DNA of 9,685 nucleotides, taken from assembly GCA_002500485.1 (NCBI GenBank), contig DLRJ01000160.1:1-9685 (forward strand). Reading direction: 5' to 3'. The notes under the pieces are model-generated. The model ran no database searches. It was not told the origin of the DNA and saw only the letters and a program-made list of their open reading frames with translations. Shown here in pieces: positions 1 through 6,928 of the stretch. Both the position numbers and the translations under genes were made by a program. Origin of the DNA: Dehalococcoidia bacterium UBA7891 (GTDB taxonomy: Bacteria; Chloroflexota; Dehalococcoidia; Lucifugimonadales; UBA826). Position 1 is the stretch's first letter; each line of letters opens with the position of its first letter.

Positions 1-807
1 CTAAAGTTTTACTGGAAAAATAAAGATAGCTCACCAAGTTCTTTCTTTCCCAGTTTAAACAAAACGCCTGATATTTACTATTGGCCGACAAATGGACTTT
101 TAATAAAGGAAAACTTGATAATCCTTTGTTTTTCAATCCAAGGCAATTTTGATGGTAAATACTTGGATTTTTGGTCTACAGTGGGAACAAATATGATAAT
201 CGTTTCAAACCCAAAAGATGATCCCGACAATTGGGAAACGGAATATGTTGAATTGGGGATCGGAAATAATCAATTTGGAATACATTCCGGTTTATATTTT
301 GATGATCCTTATATTTATTTTTTGGGATATAAAAAAGATGAACCCAATGGAAATTATGCAATTTTAGCAAGGGCAATTTTTTCTAAACTCATTCAAAATA
401 AATCATCTGACAGTATTGAATATTTTTGTGAAAATGAGGGCGAGCTCATTTGGATCCAAAGCAATAAAAGCATGAAAAAGCTTTTCATACCCGGTAATAC
501 AGAATCGAGTATAAGTTATTTAAATAAAAGAAAGATATTTTTATGTACAACCTATGATCCACTAGAAAGTAAACTTCATTTATTGGTTGCAAAGAAAATT
601 ACGGGTCCGTGGTATGGACCATTCGAGGTTTTTCAAAACCCAGATCATATATCAATGACATATGCTTTCAGGATTCATTCAGCTTTGATGGATGATGAAG
701 ATTCATTGGTTTGTAGCTACATCAGCTCACCAAATGGTGATATGAGAAAAGAGTATATTGATCCAAAATTTTATAGACCAAGATTCATTAGAATAGAAAT
801 CAGATAA
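1..807 (+). CDS. Beta-propeller glycosidase-like protein (GH43/DUF4185-like), 5' truncated
   Basis: The frame is open from the first base of the window to TAA at 805-807, leaving 268 residues; the true start lies upstream. A TTG at 115 is only an internal codon, since in-frame protein-like sequence precedes it. The visible part has repeating beta-strand-rich blocks with aromatic and glycine turns: YYWPTNG near residue 26, an HSGLYFDDPYIYF block near 97, a TGPWYGP block near 201, and AFRIHSAL followed by SYISSPNGD near the C terminus. This pattern is seen in five-bladed beta-propeller enzymes of the GH43/GH117/DUF4185 kind, where the last blade carries a His-containing motif followed by S-Y-x-x-x. 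Family membership is inferred by eye. No catalytic acid or base can be assigned, and any signal peptide would lie outside the window. It is AT-rich (one sampled line has 16 G+C in 60) and is followed by 208 bases of AT-rich spacer. Confidence 0.6.
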   Translation, partial: LKFYWKNKDSSPSSFFPSLNKTPDIYYWPTNGLLIKENLIILCFSIQGNFDGKYLDFWSTVGTNMIIVSNPKDDPDNWETEYVELGIGNNQFGIHSGLYFDDPYIYFLGYKKDEPNGNYAILARAIFSKLIQNKSSDSIEYFCENEGELIWIQSNKSMKKLFIPGNTESSISYLNKRKIFLCTTYDPLESKLHLLVAKKITGPWYGPFEVFQNPDHISMTYAFRIHSALMDDEDSLVCSYISSPNGDMRKEYIDPKFYRPRFIRIEIR

Positions 808-1015
808 ATTCAAGATTAATGTTAATTTATAAAATGGAAAATATATTTCTGTGGATTTTTCTACAAATAATGACGAAATCGTAAAAACGGGCTTCAAGAT
901 GTATATTCAAATGATAACCATTATGCCGTAATTCATATAAAAATAAATTGTAACTAAGAAACATTGTAAAATTTGGCGAAATGTTTGGAGCGAAAATAAA
1001 AACAGTGAATCAAAC

Positions 1016-2050
1016 ATGACTTCACGGGATCGTGTCAACACAGCCATCAAAGGAAAGCAACCTGATCGAGTTCCCGTTTGGTGCCTCCTGAGTCTGGAAC
1101 ACATAATAAATTGGGGTACTAATGATGGCAGAATTCCGAAAACCATTGAAGATCTGGTCAAAGCTGAATGCAATCTGGCGCGACGTTATCACTTTGATGG
1201 CTCTCTCGTTTATTTGCCTGGCAATAAATCCGGTACGAGAGTGGACTCATTTATCGGGAAGACCTTAACAGAAACTCCTCAAGGAGATTCATCTCATATT
1301 TTTGAGACGGCTGATCCTGAAGCCTGGCAGAAAAATATACAACCATATCAACCTGAGGATTTCTATAGCAGTCATCTGACGCGCGAAATACTTGGGAACG
1401 ATCAGCACCTTGGAGGGTGGGCTGCCGATGGTTATTCCCGCGCACTTCAATGGTTTCCGAGTTTGGAAGATGCATTGCTTGCCATGATCGATGATCCACC
1501 CCGTTTTAAGGCACTGGTTGAGTATTTTGATGAGCAGAGTGTAGCCTGGGCTCGTGCGCAAATTGAGCTGGGTCAACTGGAAAGCATCCAGATTTCTTCA
1601 CCCTATGCCGGCTCTTCATTCATGTCGGTTGAAATGTATATGCAATTTGTATTGCCATCGGTACGGAAATTAGCACAAGCCATAAAGCCTGTGGGGGGAG
1701 CTGCATATTTGCACACGTGTGGATCTATTTCTGATCGTCTCGAGACCATGGCGGAGACCGATATTGACGGGATGGAGTGCATGGATCCTCCTCCGCTTGG
1801 AAATGTTTCCCTGAAAGAAGCAAAAAAACGTGTTGGCAGCCGGATATTTCTTAAAGGTAATATCGACTCTGTCAATGTGCTGCTTCAGGGAGAAGATGAA
1901 ACCATTGATAAAACCATCCGCAAGACCATTGCCGAAGGCATGCCTGATGGCGGGTACATTCTGAGCACAGCTTGTTCTGTGTCACCCCTGGTGCCGCCGG
2001 AACGCGTATGTCGTCTGTGGGAATTAGCGGATCAATTTGGACAATATTAA
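1016..2050 (+). CDS. URO-D-fold corrinoid methyltransferase, MtaA/MtbA-like (HxC...C zinc site intact)
   Basis: This 344-residue protein has the uroporphyrinogen decarboxylase fold. It opens with the family's N-terminal segment (TSRDRVNTAIKG, then PDRVPVW) but lacks the M-R-Q-A-G-R signature of true HemE, so a role in heme synthesis is unlikely. It carries H233-T-C235-G and a late cysteine, C320, in LSTACSVSP. This is the H-x-C-x(n)-C zinc site that MtaA/MtbA-type enzymes use to activate a thiol for methylation by a methyl-corrinoid protein. The segment FLKGNID near residue 278 is also typical of the family. Of the three paralogues here it is therefore the best candidate for a thiol:corrinoid methyltransferase. 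The acceptor (coenzyme M, homocysteine or another thiol) cannot be read from sequence. The ATG at 1016 is the only plausible in-frame start; the nearest purine stretch, GGAG at 987-990, is too far upstream to serve as a normal ribosome site. The next gene begins 12 bases downstream. Confidence 0.85.
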   Translation: MTSRDRVNTAIKGKQPDRVPVWCLLSLEHIINWGTNDGRIPKTIEDLVKAECNLARRYHFDGSLVYLPGNKSGTRVDSFIGKTLTETPQGDSSHIFETADPEAWQKNIQPYQPEDFYSSHLTREILGNDQHLGGWAADGYSRALQWFPSLEDALLAMIDDPPRFKALVEYFDEQSVAWARAQIELGQLESIQISSPYAGSSFMSVEMYMQFVLPSVRKLAQAIKPVGGAAYLHTCGSISDRLETMAETDIDGMECMDPPPLGNVSLKEAKKRVGSRIFLKGNIDSVNVLLQGEDETIDKTIRKTIAEGMPDGGYILSTACSVSPLVPPERVCRLWELADQFGQY

Positions 2051-2062
2051 AGGGATCATGTT

Positions 2063-3190
2063 ATGCCGAAAATGAGTCATCGTGAACGTGTGATGAGAGC
2101 ATACAACCATGAGGAGCCTGATCGTATTCCCATGGATCTGATGGGGAATGCCACAATGCTTCTGGATAAAACCTATTTGAGACTCCGTGATTACCTTGGC
2201 TTCGATCCGATTCCTCCCATACGGTCCGGTACCACGGCCAATTACTACGATGAGCGTATTCTGGAACGATTCGATATCGACTTTCGTCGCATCTTTTTGA
2301 AGAAAAATCCCAAAGCCAGGTTGATAACTCATGAAGATGAGACTTATACGGACATATGGGGTGTTCGCTATAGGAAAGTAGGTCTATATGTCAGTGCTGT
2401 TAATTCTCCTTTACAACACGCTCAAACGGTTGAACACGTCAAATCATACAACTGGCCAAAGGCGATAGATATGTTTACGGTTGACGGCCTGGCTGATGAA
2501 GCAAGACAAATGTATGATGAAACTGACTACGCTTTGGTGGCGCGTAATCCGCTGTCCGAAGGCTTCCTGGACCGCTCCTGTCAGTTGATGGGTATGGCAG
2601 AATTTCTGATGATTTTGGCATTAAAGCCTGACCTTGCCCGGTACCTGATTTCTCGTCTGCTTGATATTTACCTGGACGTGTATGGTATGTTCCTGGACGA
2701 AGTTGGGCCCTATGTGCAAATGGTGGAAGTAGGCGATGATCTCGGAACTCAGCAGAACACATTGATCTCTCCTCAAATGTACCGGGAATTTATCAAGCCT
2801 GCCGAGGCGAAGTTGTATGGTTTAATACACGAAAAAGCACCGAACGCGGCCTTATTTCGCCATTGTGATGGAGCAATCTTCGATGTCATACCCGATCTCA
2901 TCGAAGTAGGCGTGAATGTTCTCAATCCGGTGCAAACTTCAGTTAAGGGTATGGGAGCTCTTGAACTCAAGAAAACTTACGGCGAATCGATCACGTTTCA
3001 TGGCGCAGTAGAAATACTCGAAGGAGAAGTACCAACCGGTACAGTCAAAGCTGAAATTAAAAGACTGATTGATGTTTTTGCTCCGGGGGGTGGTTATATA
3101 CTTGGATCGTGCAATCATATGATTGATGTCAAACCGGAGAATATTGTAACGATGTTCGAAACGGCTCGAGAGTATGGCAGACTTCGCTAA
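2063..3190 (+). CDS. URO-D-fold methyltransferase family protein (H-C-D-G variant)
   Basis: This 375-residue protein is the second URO-D-fold paralogue. It starts with MSHRERVMRAYNHEEPDRIPMDLMG, given here only as its two halves: a helix ending RAYN and the P-D-R-I-P strand typical of the family. It has no HemE-type M-R-Q-A-G-R motif. The metal-site region reads R266-H267-C268-D269-G270. Aligned on the final glycine, Asp replaces the Cys of the H-x-C motif of gene 1016-2050, and a Cys sits one position earlier. The late Cys is kept as C350 in ILGSCNHM. Related URO-D-fold proteins act either as methyl-corrinoid:thiol or as methyl-donor:corrinoid methyltransferases; the altered site makes the second role reasonable here, but this is inference. 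AAGGGA at 2050-2055 lies 7 bases before the ATG and supports this start over the out-of-frame ATG at 2058. Its 3' end overlaps the next gene by 17 bases. Confidence 0.83.
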   Translation: MPKMSHRERVMRAYNHEEPDRIPMDLMGNATMLLDKTYLRLRDYLGFDPIPPIRSGTTANYYDERILERFDIDFRRIFLKKNPKARLITHEDETYTDIWGVRYRKVGLYVSAVNSPLQHAQTVEHVKSYNWPKAIDMFTVDGLADEARQMYDETDYALVARNPLSEGFLDRSCQLMGMAEFLMILALKPDLARYLISRLLDIYLDVYGMFLDEVGPYVQMVEVGDDLGTQQNTLISPQMYREFIKPAEAKLYGLIHEKAPNAALFRHCDGAIFDVIPDLIEVGVNVLNPVQTSVKGMGALELKKTYGESITFHGAVEILEGEVPTGTVKAEIKRLIDVFAPGGGYILGSCNHMIDVKPENIVTMFETAREYGRLR

Positions 3191-4286
3191 ACTGCACAGA
3201 GATGTTCTATTTGAACAATCCAGCGATCAAATAATTTGGCAACCTCGTATACTATGTTGGTATACTGACAAAAAATTCACCGGAGAACAGTTACCTCCGC
3301 CCTATACCAATAAATCTTTGTCAGACATTTACAGGGCTTTAGGTTGTTCCGATCGTCTCTATGGATTCTACAACGGCTGTTTCCAGCGTATCGAACATCC
3401 GTCGGTGAAATTTGTTGAACAACCATTGAATGAAACTGATACTCTGACGACGATTGAAACACCTGTCGGCAATCAAACCGAAGTTATTCGCCGTCCTCCT
3501 AGTTCTGATTATCTGATTCATATTAAATGGGAAGTAGAGACTGAGGAAGAACTGAAAGTAGCTACCTGGCGCGAGGAGAATACAACCTGGACCTGGGATC
3601 AAAAAAAATTTGAGGATAGCCAGAAAAAGGTTGGTGATCTTGGGGCTCCGACCATGTTTTTTCCCCGTATGAACGTTCAGAGCTTGTACATCGAGAAAAT
3701 GGGTATCGAAAACGGGGTATTCGCGATCTATGATTGGCCGGATACAACGGAGGCTTATTTCAGTGCACTGGAAGATAGTCATTTCCGTTTGATCGAGATT
3801 GTAAACACCTCGCCTGTTGAAATTATCAATTTTGGTGAAAATATTCACTCAGGAACCTTATCTCCATCCCTCTTTGTTAAATACCATCTTCCTGCCTGTC
3901 AACGGCGTTGTGAAAAGCTTCATGCAGCAGGTAAGTTCATCAGCTCCCATTGGGATGGGGATTGCAAGCCCTTGATTCAATATGCTAAAGAGACGGGATT
4001 GGACGGGATAGAAGCAATCACCCCCGTGCCCCAGGGCGACGTGACTCTTGAAGAGATAAAGGCAGCGCTTGGTGATGAGATGTTTCTGTTGGACGGAATA
4101 CCTGCGGTTTATTTTGATGAAAGATATCCGATCGAGATTCTCAAAGAATGTGCACACAAGGTAATAGAACTTTTTGCGCCAAGACTTGTGCTTGGTATTT
4201 CAGATGAGATGTCTTCAACCGGAAACATTGAACGCATCCATATTGTGGGCGATATTGTGGAAGAGTACAATGCAAAGTTTTGTTGA
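3174..4286 (+). CDS. Divergent URO-D-fold methyltransferase family protein (H-W-D-G variant)
   Basis: This 370-residue protein is the third URO-D-fold paralogue and the most divergent. The N-terminal P-D-R-x-P strand of its neighbours is replaced by a longer lead-in with IIWQPRILCWY near residue 20. The family C-terminal half is clear: SSHWDGD with H259-x-D261-G262, then GLDGIEAITPVPQGDVTLEE and DEMFLLDGIPAVYF. The late metal-ligand region is VLGISDEM (S343-D344), with no cysteine. The thiol-activating zinc site of MtaA is therefore absent, and metal binding, if any, must use His and Asp. This favours a methyl-donor:corrinoid methyltransferase or another reaction over thiol methylation; the substrate is unknown. 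The start at 3174 overlaps the preceding gene by 17 bases with a modest GAGAG upstream, suggesting translational coupling. The gene ends with TGA at 4284-4286, and a 105-base spacer follows. Confidence 0.8.
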   Translation: MADFAKLHRDVLFEQSSDQIIWQPRILCWYTDKKFTGEQLPPPYTNKSLSDIYRALGCSDRLYGFYNGCFQRIEHPSVKFVEQPLNETDTLTTIETPVGNQTEVIRRPPSSDYLIHIKWEVETEEELKVATWREENTTWTWDQKKFEDSQKKVGDLGAPTMFFPRMNVQSLYIEKMGIENGVFAIYDWPDTTEAYFSALEDSHFRLIEIVNTSPVEIINFGENIHSGTLSPSLFVKYHLPACQRRCEKLHAAGKFISSHWDGDCKPLIQYAKETGLDGIEAITPVPQGDVTLEEIKAALGDEMFLLDGIPAVYFDERYPIEILKECAHKVIELFAPRLVLGISDEMSSTGNIERIHIVGDIVEEYNAKFC

Positions 4287-4391
4287 TATCCTGATCAGCA
4301 TTCTCTGGATTACGATGCTTTGCAAAGTTTCTCTAGCTTCTCTTTAGTGAATAGGCAGATACCAGTTTGAATTCCAATAACGGGACTTTTT

Positions 4392-5123
4392 ATGTCAAAA
4401 ATTGATTCATTAACAATAGCTGAACTTATGCCCACACCCGAATCCGTTCTCAGACAAATGGGGGTTCCTAAACAAAGGATTAATCTGGATAAAGTGTATG
4501 GGCTTACCGAAGATGCAATAAAGGTGTTTTCAGATTGTGCTGAACCAGCGGGGCTATTATCAGAAATTTCAAAGAAAGAATTTGCTTTTATTTATAAAGG
4601 AGAAGGGAATAATGCAAAAAATACACCACTGGAACACATTTTCACCGAGGCCGATAACTTAGCCGTCTACGCTCTGACTTTGGGTAACAAAGTCAGCAAA
4701 AAGATTGAGGAATTATGTAATTCCGACGATGTAGCTCTTGGCGGCATACTGGATGCAACGGCTTCTGTGGCAGCAGATAAAGGCGCAGAGTTTTGTGAAC
4801 AGTACCTTCTCGATATTCTTTCTAATAGAAAACTACTTACGCATGATATCTGCGTTCTCGCTTACAGTCCCGGATATTGCGGTTGGCACGTCAGTGGCCA
4901 AAAAAAACTTTTCCACAGGCTTAAACCCGAACAGATAGGTATTACCTTGAATGAAAATTGTTTAATGAATCCGATAAAGTCGGTTTCTGGTGTGTTGGTT
5001 GCAGGATTAAGAGCAATCAATTACTTCAAACCAAAGTGGAATTTTTGTGAGATTTGCACAACCTATTCGTGCCTCCAGCGGATGAAAAGACTGAGAGATT
5101 CGGCTAAAAATGAAAAATCATAG
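4392..5123 (+). CDS. Stand-alone methionine-synthase-type reactivation (AdoMet-binding) domain protein
   Basis: This 243-residue protein matches the activation domain found at the C terminus of cobalamin-dependent methionine synthase, here as a free-standing protein. Residues 157-165 (AYSPGYCGW) correspond to the P-G-Y loop that holds AdoMet. They are followed by QKKLFHRL, then IGITLNENCLMNPIKSVSG, whose M-x-P-x-K-S-V-S-G core is a second family hallmark. In E. coli MetH this domain supplies the methyl group from AdoMet when cob(I)alamin has been oxidised; reactivation of the neighbouring corrinoid protein is the likely role. Two features differ: the Arg of the MetH R-x-x-P-G-Y loop appears to be Ala157, and a C-terminal C219-x-x-C222-x4-C227 cluster is present that could bind a metal or Fe-S centre. 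The ribosome site is weak (GGGA, 4382-4385). The stop is 9 bases before the corrinoid gene, consistent with co-translation. Confidence 0.82.
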   Translation: MSKIDSLTIAELMPTPESVLRQMGVPKQRINLDKVYGLTEDAIKVFSDCAEPAGLLSEISKKEFAFIYKGEGNNAKNTPLEHIFTEADNLAVYALTLGNKVSKKIEELCNSDDVALGGILDATASVAADKGAEFCEQYLLDILSNRKLLTHDICVLAYSPGYCGWHVSGQKKLFHRLKPEQIGITLNENCLMNPIKSVSGVLVAGLRAINYFKPKWNFCEICTTYSCLQRMKRLRDSAKNEKS

Positions 5124-5128
5124 GAGAG
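5122..5128 (+). promoter_or_regulatory. Strong ribosome binding site of the corrinoid protein gene
   Basis: AGGAGAG lies 4 bases before the ATG at 5133 and overlaps the TAG stop of the preceding reactivase gene (5121-5123). This arrangement suggests that the two proteins are made together, and that the corrinoid carrier is translated more strongly than the reactivase, whose own site is weak. Confidence 0.7.
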
Positions 5129-5132
5129 AATA

Positions 5133-5786
5133 ATGGCATTTGACAAACAAGTACATTATGAACTGGCAGCCAACTCTGTCATAGATGGTAACCAGGAGCG
5201 TGCCGTAGAACTAACTCAGGAAGCGCTTGATAACGGGATAACTGCAAAAGAGTTTTTGGATAATGGACTAATCTCCGGAATGGATGTTGTTGGGGCCAGA
5301 TTTCGAGACGGTGATATGTTTTTACCTGAAGTTCTTCTGGCCGCACGTGCTATGAAAGCAGGGATGGAATTGTTAAAACCCGAATTATCAAAGACAAATG
5401 CTAAGTCAGCAGGAAAAGTTGTTATCGGGACGGTAAACGGAGACTTGCACGATGTTGGAAAGAATATTGTGATTTACATGCTAGAAGGGGCAGGTTTTAC
5501 CGTGATTGACCTGGGCGTTAACGTAGCTATGGAGACTTTTATTTCTGAAGTAAAACAGCATAAGCCTGATATCTTAGGATTATCTGCATTTCTTACAACC
5601 ACCATGCCTGCAATGGAAAAAGTGATTGAAAGTCTCCAGGAAAATCAGTTAAGAAAGCAGGTAAAGATTATTGTTGGAGGTGCTCCGGTCACAGAATGTT
5701 TTGCAAATGAAATAGGTGCTGATGCTTTTGCCGAGGATGCTGGAACAGCAGTAATTGTGTGCAAAAAAATGACAAAAAATGGATAA
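5133..5786 (+). CDS. Corrinoid (cobalamin-binding) methyl carrier protein, MtaC/MtbC type
   Basis: This 217-residue protein has the usual length and two-part layout of methyltransferase corrinoid proteins. Residues 1 to about 90 form the helical cap domain (AVELTQEALDNG, then MFLPEVLLAARAMKAGM). Residues about 94-217 form the Rossmann-like cobalamin-binding domain. The signature G103-D-L-H106-D-V-G109 supplies the lower axial His to cobalt in base-off/His-on binding. The later nucleotide-loop motifs G-L-S151 and V-G-G-A-P (181-185) are also present, so all expected binding elements appear intact. It should carry methyl groups on cob(I)alamin/methyl-cob(III)alamin between the neighbouring URO-D-fold proteins and the homocysteine-binding domain protein, and be reactivated by the protein encoded just upstream. 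It is soluble with no signal peptide. MtaC, MtbC, MttC and MtvC cannot be told apart without phylogeny, so no symbol is given. Confidence 0.93.
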   Translation: MAFDKQVHYELAANSVIDGNQERAVELTQEALDNGITAKEFLDNGLISGMDVVGARFRDGDMFLPEVLLAARAMKAGMELLKPELSKTNAKSAGKVVIGTVNGDLHDVGKNIVIYMLEGAGFTVIDLGVNVAMETFISEVKQHKPDILGLSAFLTTTMPAMEKVIESLQENQLRKQVKIIVGGAPVTECFANEIGADAFAEDAGTAVIVCKKMTKNG

Positions 5787-5900
5787 AGAACTACAGGTGC
5801 GATGGTATATTATTTTTTTGTTAGTGATAAATTGCCTAAACAAGATATTAATTGAATGACATTGATTATTTAGTAGATCTCCAAGTTAATGTCATCTCGA

Positions 5901-5906
5901 AGGGAG
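5901..5906 (+). promoter_or_regulatory. Ribosome binding site that fixes the GTG start at 5915
   Basis: AGGGAG sits 8 bases before GTG 5915-5917. The frame can be extended upstream to a TTG at 5852, but that codon has no purine-rich site near it. The 21 extra residues also precede the point where homocysteine methyltransferases normally begin, so GTG is preferred. Confidence 0.7.
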
Positions 5907-5914
5907 ATGATACC

Positions 5915-6802
5915 GTGAAAGCCAAAACACTACTAGAGGTTGCGCAGGAGCGCACAGTTTTATTTGATGGTGGGATGGGGACCATGCTTTTTGAAAAAGG
6001 TCTCAAGCAAGGCGACACACCAGAGCTGTGGAATCTGAATTATCCGGAAATCGTTGGAGATGTTCACCGGGAATATATAAAAGCGGGTGCTGAGGCTATT
6101 TTGACAAACACCTTTGGAGGAACCTCGATTAAACTTACTGATAGCGGTTTGCATGATCGAGCTGCAGAAATTAATCTTACAGGGGCCAGAATCGCCCGAT
6201 CCGCTTGTTCTGATGAGAATTATGTGATAGGAGATATTGGGCCAATAGGTAAGATTCTTGAGCCTTACGGAGATTTGAAAGAAGCTGATCTAGTTGCGTC
6301 ACTGAAAGAACAAATCAAATCATTGCTTGAAGGGGGTGTAGACGCCCTGATTTTTGAAACGCAAATAGATCTGCGCGAAGCTGCAATAGGAGTACAAGTA
6401 GCCAGGAATATAACCTCCCTACCGATAATCGTTTCGTTTACATTTAATAAATTCAAACGTGGATTTTTTACCTTAATGGGGAATAGTGTTCAGGATGCAA
6501 TCCAGGGCGCTGAAAATGCGGGTGCAGATATTGTTGGTACAAACTGTGGTCTGGATAGCCATGTGATGAAAGATTTAGTAAAAGAGATCAATGCAGTTGC
6601 GTCCCTGCCAATTTATGCCAAAGCCAATGCCGGATCTCCTGAATTAGTTGATGGCAACGTTAGATATGCTCAATCTGCCGACGAATACATTAAAGATATG
6701 CCCGAATATCTCAATAGTGGGGTCAGATTAATCGGGGGTTGTTGTGGTACAAATCCGGCATTTGTCATGGCCCTTAATCAGCTACTTTCAAAACGCAATT
6801 AA
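5915..6802 (+). CDS. Stand-alone homocysteine S-methyltransferase domain (MetH N-terminal module)
   Basis: From GTG 5915 this is a 295-residue protein containing only the homocysteine-binding barrel of cobalamin-dependent methionine synthase. It has no folate-binding, cobalamin-binding or reactivation domain attached. Near the N terminus, LFDGGMGTML is the family's first strand, followed by ILTNTFGGT. The zinc and homocysteine site is complete: C211 in GTNCGLD and C276-C277 in IGGCCGTNP (316-residue TTG numbering: 232, 297, 298). The protein should methylate homocysteine to methionine with the methyl-corrinoid protein encoded upstream. The missing folate module implies that the methyl group comes from elsewhere, plausibly the URO-D-fold proteins. 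Folate-independent alternatives such as betaine or S-methylmethionine:homocysteine methyltransferases share this fold, but the corrinoid gene just upstream argues for a corrinoid donor. Spacers of about 125 bases on both sides leave open whether it has its own promoter. Confidence 0.88.
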   Translation: MKAKTLLEVAQERTVLFDGGMGTMLFEKGLKQGDTPELWNLNYPEIVGDVHREYIKAGAEAILTNTFGGTSIKLTDSGLHDRAAEINLTGARIARSACSDENYVIGDIGPIGKILEPYGDLKEADLVASLKEQIKSLLEGGVDALIFETQIDLREAAIGVQVARNITSLPIIVSFTFNKFKRGFFTLMGNSVQDAIQGAENAGADIVGTNCGLDSHVMKDLVKEINAVASLPIYAKANAGSPELVDGNVRYAQSADEYIKDMPEYLNSGVRLIGGCCGTNPAFVMALNQLLSKRN

Positions 6803-6917
6803 TTTTGTTTAATCTGCACGTAAAGCTTTCAAACAGAATAATATCTCAGATTAGGTTATGGTTTTTTTGTATTTTAAATCTTTTTGTTTGCAGGTATTTT
6901 TATCCACCAATTAAAAC

Positions 6918-6922
6918 AGGAA
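6918..6922 (+). promoter_or_regulatory. Ribosome binding site that fixes the ATG start at 6929
   Basis: AGGAA lies 6 bases before ATG 6929. The open frame extends upstream to a TTG at 6884, which has only T-rich sequence before it. The ATG also places the catalytic-domain first strand (ILVLHHSHLD) at residue 6, as expected for a GH38-type N terminus. Confidence 0.6.
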
Positions 6923-6928
6923 CTTTTA

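Noticed and set aside
808..1015. Possible promoter before the first URO-D gene (TATAAA at 936-941, or TAAAAT at 967-972).
   Set aside because: Neither has a matching -35 element at 16-18 bases; TTGTAA at 948-953 is only 13 bases from TAAAAT. In such AT-rich sequence these boxes are expected by chance.
1016..4286. Annotation of the three URO-D genes as heme-pathway HemE.
   Set aside because: None has the M-R-Q-A-G-R N-terminal signature, there are three copies in a row, and they sit beside corrinoid methyltransfer genes rather than heme genes.
4271..4330. Exact 10-base direct repeat TGCAAAGTTT at 4271-4280 and 4321-4330, spaced by exactly 50 bases, with an AGCAT/ATGCT hairpin between.
   Set aside because: The first copy is inside the coding end of the third URO-D gene, the hairpin stem is only 5 bp with a 13-base loop and no T-run, and there is no third copy. 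Probably coincidence.
5779..5859. Small ORF of 26 residues starting across the stop of the corrinoid gene, with a hydrophobic middle (WYIIFLLVI).
   Set aside because: It has no clear ribosome site of its own, the spacer is AT-rich, and hydrophobic residues are expected from T-rich codons.
6810..6853. Inverted arms TAATCTG (6810-6816) and CAGATTA (6847-6853) followed by a seven-T run at 6862-6868, a possible terminator before the GH38-like gene.
   Set aside because: The loop is 30 bases, the stem is AT-rich, and the T-run begins 8 bases after the stem, so this is weaker than a usual intrinsic terminator and could be chance.
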